This document shows, one piece after another, positions 13,067-24,330 of a DNA stretch of 64,000 bases. Position 1 is the stretch's first letter. Each line of letters opens with the position of its first letter. Source of the DNA: Paraescarpia echinospica. Its lineage: Eukaryota > Annelida > Polychaeta > Sabellida > Siboglinidae. The stretch is from NCBI GenBank assembly GCA_020002185.1, contig CM034541.1, forward strand, positions 48,800,976-48,864,975. Direction: 5' to 3'. Both the position numbers and the translations under genes were made by a program. The notes below the pieces were generated by a model. The model saw only the letters and a list, made by a program, of their open reading frames with translations. It was not told the DNA's origin and did no database searches.

Positions 13067-13875
13067 TTGGCTCCATGGGTCAATTCCGAACCAGCGATTG
13101 TGCCGTTCTACATCTCCACAGCCGCCTTAGGGACACTGTCATTATGCACCGTTCCTGTGTTACCTGTGTCTGTTGCCATGGTAATGGGTTTTATTGCTTA
13201 TCTACATAGCGCAGGGTATGCACATGCTTCCATTATTTCTACAATATCTGCCATTTCGTTCTTCCATAAACTTAATGGTTTGCAGGATCCCGCTATGACG
13301 CCAGGTTGCCAGTGACCATGCCAAAATTATTGCGGCTAATTAGCGCTCTGCCACATGTAGTTACGTCACGTTATAAATGTATCATGTTAACAGCTTAGAT
13401 GGTCCTCGCATTTAGGGCCTACTTACGCGTAGGGGAGATGGTCCCCTGTCCTGGCAGAATGGTGCAGGGTTGCCTTCAGCTCAGAGATATAGCTTTGAAT
13501 GGTGATTTGGTCACGGTTTATTTTCGACATTTGAAACACAGCAGTCGACAGGGCCCTCAGTCATTGCGGGAAGATGGACAGTATATAATCGGTACTGCAA
13601 TATATCCTGCCAGGGAATTTCTTGTTGTAAGGTGTACAGAGATGGCTCCACTGTTTGTATATGCGGATGATTCTCCAATGCTGCGACGCGAGTTCGATCT
13701 ACTCCTAAAGCGTCAGCTCGAGTTTCGTGGTTTAGGTACTAGGGGTTTCAAAGGGCATAGCCTTAGAATTGGGGCAGCAACATCAGCTGCATTAAGTGGC
13801 GAATCAGATGCTCAGATTAGAGCTGCAGGTAGATGGGCTTCAGATGCCTTTTGGAAGTATATCCGTATTTCATAA
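13067..13875 (+). pseudogene. DIRS-like tyrosine recombinase
   Basis: The N-terminal core-binding part (13067-13315) reads FIAYLHSAGYAHASIISTIS and ends at a stop near 13313. The catalytic part is open from 13399 to 13875: AYLRVGEMV holds the first Arg, HLKHSSRQG the usual Lys/His region, GHSLRIGAAT the H-x-x-R pair, GRWASDAFWKYIR the Trp and the nucleophilic Tyr. All catalytic residues of the R-K-H-R-H/W-Y set appear present, but the gene is split from its N-terminal half by about 80 bp with stops. The product would insert the circular DNA intermediate. Confidence 0.8.
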
Positions 13876-13916
13876 TATGCACGTAATTAGTCTGGTTTTT
13901 GATTTCGGGGGATGTA

Positions 13917-14470
13917 GCGGGGACTCTGACAGTGGCGGAGTCACTAGGTATATCATATTATGTGACATAAAGCAGATTGGGATATGGTCTAGGCTCCGAC
14001 AGTGGTGGAGTCTCTAGGCATATCAAATGTGACATGAAGCATGTTGGGATATGGGCTAGGCTCTGACAGTAGCGGAGTATCTAGGCATATCATATGTGAC
14101 ATAAATCAGGTTGGGATATCATCTAGGCTCTGACAGTGGTGGAGTCTCTAGGCATATCATATGTGACATAAAGCATGTTGGGATATGGGCTAGACTATGA
14201 CAGTGGTGGAGTCTCTAGGCATAACATATGTGACATAAAGCAGGTTGGGATATGGTCTAGGCTCTGAAAGTGGCGGAATCGAAAGCTAATATTTCAACAC
14301 GGATATTTTTAATAATGCAGCTTTAACTATGGCCCTGGTAGCGAGATATGGCTTAGGCTCTGACAGTGGTAGAGTCCAAAGCTAAATGTCTCAGTCCGAA
14401 TATAATGAGTTATGCATTATTAGTTTATACCCTAGTGGGATATAATGGCAGCTCTGACAGTGGCGCAGTT
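13917..14470. repeat. 67-70 bp tandem repeat
   Basis: The block GACAGTGGCGGAGTC..TAGGCATATCATATGTGACATAAAGCAGGTTGGGATATGG repeats with starts near 13928, 13998, 14065, 14132, 14199 and 14266 (spacing 70, then 67 four times). Two more diverged copies of the core lie near 14358 and 14455. The array begins about 50 bp after the recombinase stop codon, so it probably belongs to the element's 3' non-coding region. Confidence 0.9.
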
Positions 14471-14514
14471 GTCTTGACAGTTTGTTGGGGGTCGGTCACA
14501 ATGTATATTTGGGT

Positions 14515-14800
14515 GACCTTGTGGCGGAGTGACCCCCACACATATGATGAATTGTACAAAGTAACTAGTAGTAATTTAGTTAGTAGTCATAATTTGGTTA
14601 TCAAGTGTTGTCGGACTCGGTAGATGTGCGAATTATGCATATTGTGTGAAATTAGCAATCGGGGGCCGGCGTGCTTGCTGCGGATATTATGACGATGGAT
14701 TATGTGTACGCAATTAATAACGAAGGTTAATAAAATTGCATGTCATTAAGTTGGCCTATTTCAATCTATACCTGACTGCGTTGTTCCTTCTGCATAAATG
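14515..14800. repeat. Direct repeat copy 1 of the DIRS-like 3' region
   Basis: About 285 bp matching 15345-15633 in the same orientation, including the shared blocks TAGTCATAATTTGGTTATCA, GTAGATGTGCGAATTAT and GACGATGGATTATGTGTACG. By eye identity is roughly 85-90%. Spacing between copies is about 830 bp, with unique sequence between. Split direct repeats are typical of Ngaro/PAT-type ends. Confidence 0.85.
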
Positions 14801-15344
14801 AATGTATGTAACCAACGGGAACATACTGAGTTTGATGTGGAAGGACAACGTAACTAATTTATTAATGCATCATAGCTTTTAGAGCAAAACATGTTTTGGT
14901 TACGAGGCTATGCGACTCGCGCATGCGCGCTAGACACCGCTATGTAAGCAATAGCAGCAGCTTGATCGACTTCATTTATTCAAAATTCTTGGGCAGTGTT
15001 CACGGAGTATCATTGGCTTATCTGAATTTACAATTTACATAGTTATAATGTAGTTGTACTCGATGCTAGATTAGCTTGTTCGTGTAGTATTAATCAAGTT
15101 TAGATTTCCCACCCTCCCTCTCTTTAACGATGGGTGGACGTTTATTAGTTTTAGTAGCTTTCAATTACTATGTGGTGGATTGTACCACAGGAATGTCACG
15201 GGGAAAAACCGTACTGTATATTTACTGATTTAAGGTCTGACGCTTTTCCCTGGACAGTACACCAGGTTTTACCATCAGGATTTTTCCTCAAATTATTGTG
15301 TGCGCAGAGTTTTTAGGGCGGAAATAAGTTGATGTATTTATGTT

Positions 15345-15633
15345 ATATGGTGGGCGGAGTGAGCCCCAAGCATTTGGTGAATTGAACATAGCAGCCAGTA
15401 GTGATTTCGATAGTAGTCATAATTTGGTTATCAAGGGTTGTCGCACTCAGTAGATGTGCGAATTATACATATTGTGTGAAATTAGCAGTCGGGGACCGGC
15501 ATGTATGCTGCGGTTATTGTGACGATGGATTATGTGTACGCAATGAATAACGAAGGTTAATACATTACATGTCATTAAGTTGGCCTATTTCAATCTATAC
15601 CTGACTTGCGTTGTTCCTTCTGCATACATACAT
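15345..15633. repeat. Direct repeat copy 2 of the DIRS-like 3' region
   Basis: Second copy of the 14515-14800 repeat. It ends in TTGTTCCTTCTGCATA and runs straight into a CATA microsatellite, where copy 1 has the single-copy continuation ATGAATGTATG. The microsatellite probably grew from that short CATA-like end. Confidence 0.85.
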
Positions 15634-15860
15634 ACATACATACATACATACATACATACATACACGCATACATACATACATACATACTCGCACACATACA
15701 CGCACACACACACACGCACGCACAGACACGCACGCACGCACACGCACACACACACGCACGCAGGCGCACGCGCACACATGGGCACACGGGCACGCACGCA
15801 CGCACACTCGCATACACGCACACACGCACACACATACACACATACATACATGCAAACATT
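15624..15860. repeat. CATA / CACG compound microsatellite
   Basis: CATA tetranucleotides grade into CACGCA and CACA dinucleotide-like runs. Six-frame translations are Thr-His or Cys-Val repeats without coding meaning. Confidence 0.95.
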
Positions 15861-17550
15861 AATTCAGACATGCATACATGCACTCGCTCGATTATAGATA
15901 AAATCATGTATGATTATCAAGGCCCAGGGAAGCAAGGTCCTGCGTCCTATACGCATAGAAACAGTACTTGGACGGGTGCAAAATAATCGTTCATGGGTAT
16001 CAATCACATGTAACAAAAATATATGAATGCCTTTAACTTGGTAGTTTATTATCGAATCAGTTCGTTTGGTATTTCTTTTCACGAGTCCTTCCAAATAATC
16101 ATTCCCGTAGGCGTATGTTTCCCGATATGGACTAGATTCCGACGGGTGCTTAATCCTCCGTGTGCGCCGCCCTGCGCGTTGTTTTGCGAAGCGCCTCTAG
16201 GAACTGATTCGCGAACCAGAATACCATTCCAATCCGTGCGCATATCCGTTCTGGCTTTAAGGTTTGAGTGCAGTCGCTGTGCGTTTTAAGAGTTCCTAAT
16301 TTATTAGAGCTGTAGTGGTGAAAAAGAAAGCGACCTACGAACATTCTTTTGTATAGCTAACCGCTTGTTATTACCAAACAAATTACGGTTCGTACGGCGA
16401 CAATAGATAGTGCAAGCACTCCGATCCCGACTCCCATCCCGGAGCCGATCGCACCAGTCGCTCGTCCAACAATCGAACAGATTTGATACGTCAGTGTGTT
16501 TATGCCATCATTCCACATTTCAGATATACAGAACATAGTTATAAACTATTGATTTTAGGGCACTTTTGAGGCCCAAATAGCGCTCCGACTTGAGTCAACA
16601 TGCGATTTAACCATACAGTAACCCACGACCGTAGCGGCGCACGCTGATTCAAACCGGAGCGAACGCTATTTGGGACATGATATTTCTGAAACAATGTGGA
16701 ATGATGGCATGAAGCGAGCGCTATTTGGACATTATATTCCTGAAACAACATAGAATGACGGCATGAACGCACTGAGGTATAATATTTAGTCACAACTGTC
16801 ATGATGCCGATATCGGGTTGGGTCCGGATTCTACACGACGTCACAATTAAGTGCCCACAAAGTAATGCGCAGTTCCATCTGCTGTCTATTGGCTATTCCA
16901 ATGGTACTGTCATCACCATGGTCAGGTTTCCCGCCACCAAAACAAATTCAGGAGCCTTCTAAAGTGACTCGTAGCTCCCTCAATATCCTTAGCTTTGCCT
17001 TAGGAGATCCCCCAATGTGACATTTACACGCAAGCTAAGGCATCTAGCAGACTAGCACGCCCTCTCGTAAGTGAGGAAGGCTGCTCTAACTTCCAAAACT
17101 ACATCGATTATCTAAGGAAAACATCAACATATATAACAGTATATTATAACAAGGCACGCTATTTTGTTAAGGTATTGTTAGTATCAAACAATTAATACTA
17201 TTAACCGGGTTTCCATGGGTTGTATAAGTTGTGGTATTTATAAAACAATACTTACAATTAAAAAAGAGCAATAAGTGGGACTCACGATATAGGCTTGGGA
17301 CCCACTCAAAAGAAGGCTGGGAGTCCCGAGGACCCGTGAACACAAACATCAAGGTAAACCCCTGATCAGGATATATGTAGGTCATATGTAATGTTGACTT
17401 ATTCACGTCAAAGCACTTAACAGTTTGATTTACCAAAAACACAATACCGTAATGGTGTAAGATTTATGAAGTCACAACAGTCCAACGTATGGTATTACAA
17501 ATCAATTAACAAATCGTGTGCGTGTTCACGTGCAAGTGCGTGTCAGCGCG
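15861..17550. other. Non-coding stretch with a short tandem duplication
   Basis: No recognisable protein or RNA gene. Near 16668-16770 an approximately 55-60 bp segment with CGCTATTTGG..CATGATATT..CTGAAACAA..GAATGA.GGCATGAA occurs twice in tandem. The remainder appears to be unique intergenic sequence. Confidence 0.5.
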
Positions 17551-17556
17551 GGCGTT

Positions 17557-17583
17557 TGTGTGTGTGGGGTGAGGTTGTGTGTG

Positions 17584-17615
<32 letters not shown>

Positions 17616-17962
17616 CGTGCGTGCCTGCGAGCGTGCGTGCGAGAATGACAGCGAGTACATGAGTGAGTGAGTGAGTGCGTGAGTGAGTGCGTGAGTGAGT
17701 GAGTGAGTGAGTGAGTGAGTGAGTGAGTGAGTGAGTGAGTGAGTGAGTGAGTGAGTGAGTGAGTGAGTGAGTGAGTGAGTGAGTGAGTGAGTGAGTGAGT
17801 GAGTAAACGGGAGTATGAATGAGTGAATTAGAGAGACTTATAGAGAGAGAAAGAAAGAGAGAGGGGTGGTTTAGGGAGAGAGAGGGGATGGAGAAAGAGA
17901 GGGGGAGTGAGTGTGAGAGAGGGGGAGAGAAGGGGAGGATGAGAGAGGGGGGAGGGAGAGAG

Positions 17963-18061
<99 letters not shown>

Positions 18062-18066
18062 CGCGC
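17557..18066. repeat. Compound microsatellite GT / GAGT / GA / GC
   Basis: GT-rich 17557-17640, near-perfect GAGT tetranucleotides 17662-17803, mixed GA-purine tract 17830-17970, (GA)n to about 18056, then a short GCGCGC run to 18066. The whole half-kilobase is purine-biased on the plus strand. Low-complexity reading frames here are not genes. Confidence 0.97.
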
Positions 18067-18119
18067 GCGCGCGCGCCCGGTGATCAACACACCCTTGAAA
18101 GGAGAACCTCACACTAGAT

Positions 18120-19175
18120 GTAGATGGTCTTTACAGTGCCGTCCATAGGACCTCTGGAAAAAATTTCATTGAATTGTTAACCAGGGTTGATGCAATATCA
18201 CCCTAACGTCAAACAGACACCGCCATACGGGTGACAACGAGGAAGCAAAGACAGTCACATGCCGGCACAACACCAACACCGAATGCGCGTTTTACAATTA
18301 GCTGATATGTCTTAGCACTTCCCAGCTAGTTAGGGTTTGTAAAGTACGCTAGTGTGCCATTGCACCTCGTAGCTATCCAATTAGTGGACACATTACCCAT
18401 ATGCGTTGTAGCATTATGATGTGCCCCCAAGTCCCTTTAGACACTGTATTTGGCTTAAGTTAAAGGGTATCCAATCCTTTAATTAACCACAGTTAGGACA
18501 TTCTCTTGTCCTGGATACCTGGGATAAGCCCAAGTTGGCTTAATGTGTGGATCGTATTATTTATTTAGCGCATTCAATGCTGAGTGAAGGTCAAGGCAAT
18601 GTAACTCACCCCTGTCGGTCCTGGGGCCCCGTCCCGGCATCCTGTCCGCCCGCTAGTAACGCTAATTTGATTTCCCTGCACGAGACGCGTTTCGACTATT
18701 GAATTCTCATCAGCCGGTGCTAGTGAATCAATCGAGCCGCCCAAAAAGGGGCGACTTTTCGATCGAAGACAAAATAAGAGACACGTGACACAACAGGCAA
18801 GAATGTCTGATGCCCAGCACCCGCCACGCGACGCAACTGATAGTGATAAAAACACGTGGTCCACTTATTTTTATCACTGGAGCGTGGTCGCCGAGGCATT
18901 GTTTACCCAAGACAATGGCCACCGGCGCGTTGAGTCGCAACTTCACGCTACGGCGCTCTTCGTGAATGGATGAAGTCGTGTCGAGAATCCCCGGACGGGA
19001 GTACAACCCAATCGATAAGCATCGCATCGATCCCAGAGAAAGGTAATAATTGTCTTCTATTTTTAGAGAACAAACGTCATACAAACCTACCTGCTTTTGC
19101 TAGTAGGTATTTTAGGAAAATGGGTGCACTGGGTTCAATATCCTATGTTAAGGATTTGGAACATGAACGAAGACC
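18120..19175. repeat. Penelope-type terminal repeat, left copy
   Basis: Shares long collinear blocks with 23285-24330: ATGGTCTTTACAGTxCCGTC, GACACCGCCATACGGGTGAC, AGGACATTCTCTTGTCCTGG, CCGCCCAAAAAGGGGCGACT, GAGACACGTGACACAACA, GCTCTTCGTGAATG and AACCCAATCGATAAGCATCG. In the right copy the order is partly permuted: the part after GAGACACGTGACACAACAGG comes first (23330-23790), then the ATGGTCTTTACAG part (23787-24330). This is as expected if repeats were once tandem. Confidence 0.8.
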
Positions 19176-19185
19176 CTAACGCATA

Positions 19186-19540
19186 GTCAACGCCATAATA
19201 ACATCTCGGCTGGACTATTGCAGCTCAGCCATATACGGAACATCTGCAAACAACATCGCTCGTCTGCATCGAATTCACAGCTCGGCCGCTCGACTGATAT
19301 TGCGTCGTCCGCGGAGTGACAGCGCTGCTCCGCTGGTGCATTATGTGCACTGGCTACCCGTTGCTCGCAGAATACAACATGCAAGATTTAATATATTTTT
19401 ATTATATAATATACTTTAATTAATTAATAATTAGTTATCTTTTATTTATCTTTTAATACAATTTTATAGATTATAATATACATTCTTTTACTTAATTATC
19501 TTAATATATGTGCAAATATGTCATGTATTTTAGTTACAGT

Positions 19541-19571
<31 letters not shown>

Positions 19572-19730
19572 CTTGTAAATCGTAATTTATATTTACCGGC
19601 ATCTTTATATATATATTTTTTACATTTGTTTCCATGTATGTTTTATATTGTGTGTACGCACGTTGGAACGGGCTGGTCCCGGAGATATGGCGCTATAGAA
19701 ATGCTAGTAATAATAATAATAAAATATGAT
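19186..19730 (+). mobile_element. 5'-truncated L2/CR1-like LINE 3' end
   Basis: The plus frame reads VNAIITSRLDYCSSAIYGTS, then NNIARLHRIHSSAARLILRR and PLVHYVHWLPVARRI, the C-terminal signature of CR1/L2-type RT proteins. About 300 bp of AT-rich 3' sequence follow, then GGCGCTATAGAAATGCTAGTAATAATAATAATAA, whose first half and (TAA)n tail are typical of L2-like 3' ends. Only about 65 codons remain, so this is a dead 3' fragment lying in the left flank of the Penelope-like element. Confidence 0.7.
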
Positions 19731-20060
19731 TTTATTAATAGGCAGGCCAATATAGATACATATCCTCTAGTTTAGCTCATAATATGTCGAAAGTTTAAGA
19801 ATAGAAAGTCATATAATGTTAACTACTGTGACAAACTCAGGAAAACCGTCCACTTTAAGTAAATAAGTCAGTAAGTATTTTAGGGAAATGGGTGTACTGG
19901 GTTCAAGTATCCTCTGTTAAGGATTTGGAAGATGAACGAAAACCCTAATGCACTGGCAACGGAGTATAGGTGGCGAATGTGAACCTTAAACCCAGACATC
20001 TGATAAAATCAGTTTAGTTCTTTCGGGTAGATGGTCTTCTCTGCAAAACAATTTTTGTAG
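19373..20060. repeat. Segment repeated at 24313-24945, copy 1
   Basis: From CAACATGCAAGAT at about 19374 the AT-rich 3' LINE sequence and the following TAGGCAGGCCAATATAGATA, CTACTGTGACAAACTCAGGA and GGTGTACTGGGTTCAAGTAT blocks recur at 24326-24940. The copies differ by small indels, for example loss of the GGCGCTATAG part in copy 2. Confidence 0.8.
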
Positions 20061-20154
20061 ATTAAACCTAAAAAAGAAAAACATGTATGATTAATGGTAC
20101 ATCTAAATAACGAATATCGGTCTACAACGGAGACGAGAATGCGTGATTATCCAG

Positions 20155-20790
20155 TCATGGCATAGGGATGCATACAGCCGTTACATTCCCATGCCAATGA
20201 ACATTAAACAATGACCAATAGGTTTGTAGCAGTTTATATGTGGCTTTAGCTAGTTTAGCAACTGTTAGTCCCTGGTGAGAGAAGCGAATCACAAAAGGTA
20301 TAATATCAAAAGAGTCATCTCTAACATTCAGTCCCCCTGGCTGCGTAGTTTTAAGTCTTGTAATCCATTTTGATTCACAATTTCGTCTGAAAATGGTTTC
20401 CAGTGAGGCGATGTCAGAAAATGGCCCTGATTCCAAGATTGTACTACGCAAATCGGATATTGAGTGACCGGCTCCGTTATAATGCTTGGCCACTTGTGTG
20501 TCGTTGTGATGTCGTATGTCCGACCTGTGATTATTTAGACGTGTTCGGAGTGAATTGCCAGTCTCACCCACGTATCTTGCGGGGCAGGCGTTGCAGGTAA
20601 TCAGGTAAACCACGCTGGATGTACCGCAATTGTTGATTTTGTCCTGTGGTGGCCTCCTTGTGTTGTTAATAGGTGTGAAGTCTACAAATGCCGTACAGAC
20701 TAGACACCTTTTCACCTGATATTTCACGGCTTGTTCTTTTCTGTTCTGATTTTTAATGTCCGATAGGGTAGTGCTGTTAATGTGCCTTAA
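20155..20790 (-). pseudogene. Penelope-like GIY-YIG endonuclease domain
   Basis: Minus-strand frame of about 190 codons without internal stop. A CxxC pair (RCLVC) and the spacer DKINNCGTSSVVYLITC lead to the nuclease core. VVYLITCNACPARYVGET is the GIY..YIG equivalent (VYL..YVG), NSLRTRLNNHRSDI holds the catalytic Arg, and SLETIFRRNCESKWI the catalytic Glu. In Penelope-like elements this C-terminal domain nicks the insertion target. It joins the RT upstream through TTLSDIKNQNRKEQAVKYQ. The domain itself looks intact, but the RT it belongs to is broken, so no full product is expected. Confidence 0.85.
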
Positions 20791-22070
20791 GAAACGCGAT
20801 GTATAATTCCTTTACCTTAGGCAATGAAAAAGTGTTTGTACGGCTTCCTCAAAGTCTGTTTTATTGTTGCAAATGCAGTGAAATCGTAATGGTTGCGACT
20901 TGAGGATACCAGAGAAGGTATGTTTCGGATGGAACGAGTCTTTGTACAGTAGTTGATGTGTATCTGTTGGTTTAAAATAAACCTTGCTGTCAAGATGCTC
21001 CGTCGAATTAAAGCGTTCACCTTTAACGATCGTAGTGTCCAAGAAATCTATTGAGTGTTTACTCGTAACTGACGTTGATTTTAAGCAATTTTAATGGCTA
21101 TTTATTATGTCCAAGAAAACTATGTGTCCAGATTCCGAAGATATCGTCCAAGTATCGTAAATAGATTAATGGTAATTTGATGAATTTCCTTAGTGCTTAT
21201 TTCTCCCACTCAGCCATCAAAAGATTGGCATAGTTGGGGGCAAATCGTTTACCCATTGCAATGCCAAAAAATTGAAGGTACCAGTTTGATCCGACTAAAA
21301 AGTCGTTGTGTTCTAAGGAAATCATTTTAAGTAGTTCTAAAATGTCAGCGTCTGGGTGGTCAAAATCCGGGTTTCGTAAAAAAAAGCCTGTCTTATTGCT
21401 TCAGTCCCAGAAATATTGTCAATATTGGTGTACAGGCTTTCTACATCCATGGAGAACAGTAGCGCATCACTGGGAATTTGTGTTACTGCCAATGGGACTA
21501 TAATAGTCAATATACTCAGCTATTTTATATGATTCGCTGTTGCGATCGGATATGATCGGTCGTCCTGGAGGCATTTAAGCCTGAGGCCATTTATCTTTAG
21601 CCTTATGATCTTGGGTAATAGATAGAGCAGACGTGGTCGAGGTGTATCCGGTGGCTCTAAATAATCTCGTTGCTTCTTGGATATGTAACCTATTTGTGGT
21701 AATCTGTCTAGTGTTGCCGAAATGCGGACTGCGGCTTGTGGATAGACCGGTGTGTCTAGTTTAGTATAATGTTTTTGTTCGCAAACTGTCGATTCGCCTC
21801 TGCGACATAGTTTTCTTTAGACATGATTACTGTCGCCGAGCCTCTATCAGCAAGTATAATACTAATAGATGGGTTTCTCTTGATTGCCGAAATCGACGCC
21901 ATTTGCGACTCTGACAAATTACCAACACTGTTCCGGTGTGTGTTAGTTATCGAGTTAAAGTCTTTCAGTTGTTCCAATTTAGAGTTAATATCCTCGTTGT
22001 GGCAAGGCGGATTCCAGGTTGATTTTGCTGTAAAGTTCTCTTTTAATTTGGTTGATTTCGTTCCGTGAAA
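20790..22070 (-). pseudogene. Penelope-like reverse transcriptase, broken
   Basis: Reading from high to low coordinates: LSESQMASISAIKRNP then ISIILADRGSATVIM (22000-21800), a degraded PPGRPIISDRNSESYK (near 21560), YLQFFGIAMGKRFAPNYANLLMAEWE (near 21210-21290), RYLDDIFGIW with the catalytic YLDD (near 21150), and DTTIVKGERFNSTEHLDSKV to LYKDSFHPKHTF. The RYxDDIF box and the AMGxxxAP.YANL block are Penelope RT features. Several in-frame stops and frameshifts occur between 21780 and 21060. Confidence 0.85.
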
Positions 22071-22307
22071 AAATATCGTAGTTGGATATATCTAGCAAAA
22101 CGCCTGATAGACGCCTGTGTGTCTTCTGCATCATTTGTATGAGGTGTTGATATAAATTGTAATCCGAAATTTATTATTTTCGCCTGTGTTTCAGATAACA
22201 CTAGATGGTTTCAGTTGACAATCGTGGGATTGCGCAGATCATTGGACTTGTTTTGTGCGGTATGGTTACCCTCAATGTTTCTTAGTTTAAATGGCACAAC
22301 CAATGTG

Positions 22308-23455
22308 TTAGCATTTTGTCTCTGGTGTCCAATGAATGTTGTCTGATGAGTCTGTCTTGAACGGTGACTCCTCTAATTTAGGTATTACAATAATGCCATT
22401 AATGTCTAGTAGGCTCTCCGAAGTTCTCATAATGTATTCTTGTTCTACCAGAGGTATTCTATCAGAAAAGTTGATTTCGGGTATGGCGATAACTGAGTGA
22501 GGAAAACACTTGCCTGCGCGAGCCGCCATCCTTCGCAAATTAGGGATGCTCGTCACACTTGGTTTGTTCGCTCTGTCGTTGATTCCCACCGATATGATCA
22601 CAATCTCTGGATGTGTGCCGTCCGTCTCTGCGGGATGCATCATCATCTGTTCGAGATTTGTAATTTTGGCTCCAGGGTAGCTGTCCAGTTGGATGTCTCG
22701 TTCCTTCGATTCAGTAATCCTAGAAACGTTCGAGTCACCCAGAATAACAACACGTTTTGTGATTATCGGTAACTTCCAGCTGGATTTCTTGCACTTTGTG
22801 CTTCTGTGTATGGAGGGCACAGTAGAGAATCGTTGTGCAGGAGTAGGCGAAGGGGTAGTCTGTGAATTATGGTGCGGTCCACCCGTGGTCTGGAGACAGG
22901 TAGGAAAGAATGAGACTTGGAGTGAGGTGGAAGCTCCGGAGAACACGATTGTCTCGGTAGTGGCGGGAAGGAGTTGGGAGAAAGGGGTGGAGAAGAGGTG
23001 GCAGAAACGTTAGAAGGCTGGTGCAGGGATGGTGTTGTGATAGCAGCTGCTAAAGGGGGAGTGGTGATGGTAGTAAAACACAAAGGCGGTGGCCCCGGTG
23101 ATAGAGAAGAGGTCTGCCGCTTACGACCTACAGTCGAAGAAGGAGAAGGCTTGGTCCCTGATGTATTAGCCGGGGACAAGGAGAGGGATGAAATAGGTGG
23201 AGTGGATACGACAGTGGAGTTGTGCGGTGCTTGCGTGAAGTCAGTGGGCTTGAGTGCCGATGTGAGAGGGGTTGTAACCATACCTCTGCTTCGCTCCGTT
23301 GGTAGCCCAGAAAGGGGCGCCTGTTCGATCGAAGACAGAATAAGAGACACGTGACACAACAGGCAAGAATGTCTGATATCCAGCACAAGTGGTCCACATG
23401 TTTTTGTCACTGGAGCGTGGTCGCCGAGGCATCGTTTACCCAAGAAAATGGCCAC
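22308..23455 (-). pseudogene. Pro/Ser-rich ORF with SGNH-hydrolase domain (Penelope-like element)
   Basis: The N-terminal half (23455 to about 22900) is rich in Pro, Ser and Thr without a fold. A frameshift near 22880-22930 leads to the second half, an SGNH/GDSL-type hydrolase: VVILGDSNVSRI carries block I (GDS nucleophile), ISVGINDRAN block III (Gly/Asn), and DNIHWTPE block V (D-x-x-H pair). SGNH esterase domains are known in ORF1 proteins of some CR1-type LINEs; here the ORF runs into the Penelope RT on the same strand, so it appears to be the element's N-terminal or first ORF. Its role in retrotransposition is unknown. Confidence 0.6.
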
Positions 23456-24330
23456 CGGCGCGATGAGTCACACCTTCACGCTACGGCGCTCTTCGTGAAT
23501 GAATGAAGTCGTGTCGAGAATCCCCGGGCGGGAGTACAACCCAATCGATAAGCATCGCATCGATCCCAGAGAAAGCTAATTTCTGTTTTTAGAGAACAAA
23601 CGCCATACAAACCTACCTCTTGCTAGTAGGTATTTTAGGAAAACCGGTGTACTGGGTTCAAATATCTTATGTTAAAGATTTGGAACATGAACGAAGATCA
23701 TAATGCACTGGCAACGGAGTATAGGTGGCGAATGTGAACCCTAAACCATGACATTTGATAAAATCAGTTTAGTCCTTTCGGATACATGGTCTTTACAGTA
23801 CCGTCCATAGGACCTTTAGAAAAATGTCATTGAATTGTTAACCAGGGTCGATGCGATAACTCTCTAACGTCAAACAGACACGGCCATACGGGTGACAACC
23901 AGGCCGCAAAGACAGTCACATGCCGGCACAACACCAACACCGAATGCACGTTTTATGATGTGCCCCCTAGTCCTTTTATACCCTGTATTTGGCTTAAGTT
24001 TAAGGGTATCCAATCCTTTAAATAACCACAGTTAGGACATTCTCTTGTCCTGGATACCTGGGAGAAGCCCAAGTCGGCTCAATGTGTGGATCGTATTATT
24101 TATTTAGTGCATTCAATGCTGAGTGAAGGTCAAGGCAATGTAACTCACCCCAGTCGATCCTGGGGCCCCGTCCCGGCATCCTGTCCGCCCTCTAGGAACG
24201 GTAATTTCCCTGCCCGAGACGCGTTTCGACTATTGAAGTCTCACCAGCCGGCGTTTGCGAGTCAATCGAGCCGCCCAAAAAGGGGCGACTGTTCAATGGA
24301 AGACATAATAAGAGACACGTGACACAACAT
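23285..24330. repeat. Penelope-type terminal repeat, right copy
   Basis: Counterpart of 18120-19175, with the two halves in permuted order and a shared core at 23787-24330. It overlaps the 5' end of the SGNH ORF, consistent with the ORF beginning inside a 5' pLTR. Confidence 0.8.

Larger units (their letters stand above)
10570..15633 (+). mobile_element. Decayed DIRS-like (tyrosine-recombinase) retroelement
   Basis: In order on the plus strand: a gag-like remnant with a zinc-knuckle-like block, an RT, an RNase H and a tyrosine recombinase, followed by tandem repeats and a split direct repeat. This order (gag, RT, RH, YR and no DDE integrase) defines the DIRS/Ngaro/PAT group, which moves through a circular DNA inserted by a tyrosine recombinase without target duplication. 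Every domain except the recombinase C-terminus is cut by stops or frameshifts, so the element is dead. The left boundary was not found; the right boundary is set at the end of the second direct-repeat copy. Confidence 0.8.
18120..24330 (-). mobile_element. Decayed Penelope-like element with terminal repeats
   Basis: On the minus strand an SGNH-hydrolase ORF, a Penelope-type RT and a GIY-YIG endonuclease follow one another (23455 to 20155). This is flanked by long direct repeats (18120-19175 and 23285-24330) with the block GACGCGTTTCGACTATTGAA followed by CTCA(T/C)CAG, which resembles the pLTR ends of Penelope-like elements. These elements copy themselves by target-primed reverse transcription with the GIY-YIG nuclease cutting the target. 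RT and ORF1 carry stops and frameshifts, and a LINE fragment lies inside the left flank, so the element is dead and rearranged. Confidence 0.75.

Noticed and set aside
17506..18148. Long open frames (up to 194 codons) with Ser-Leu-Thr-His repeats
   Set aside because: Products of GAGT and GA microsatellites without any unique sequence.
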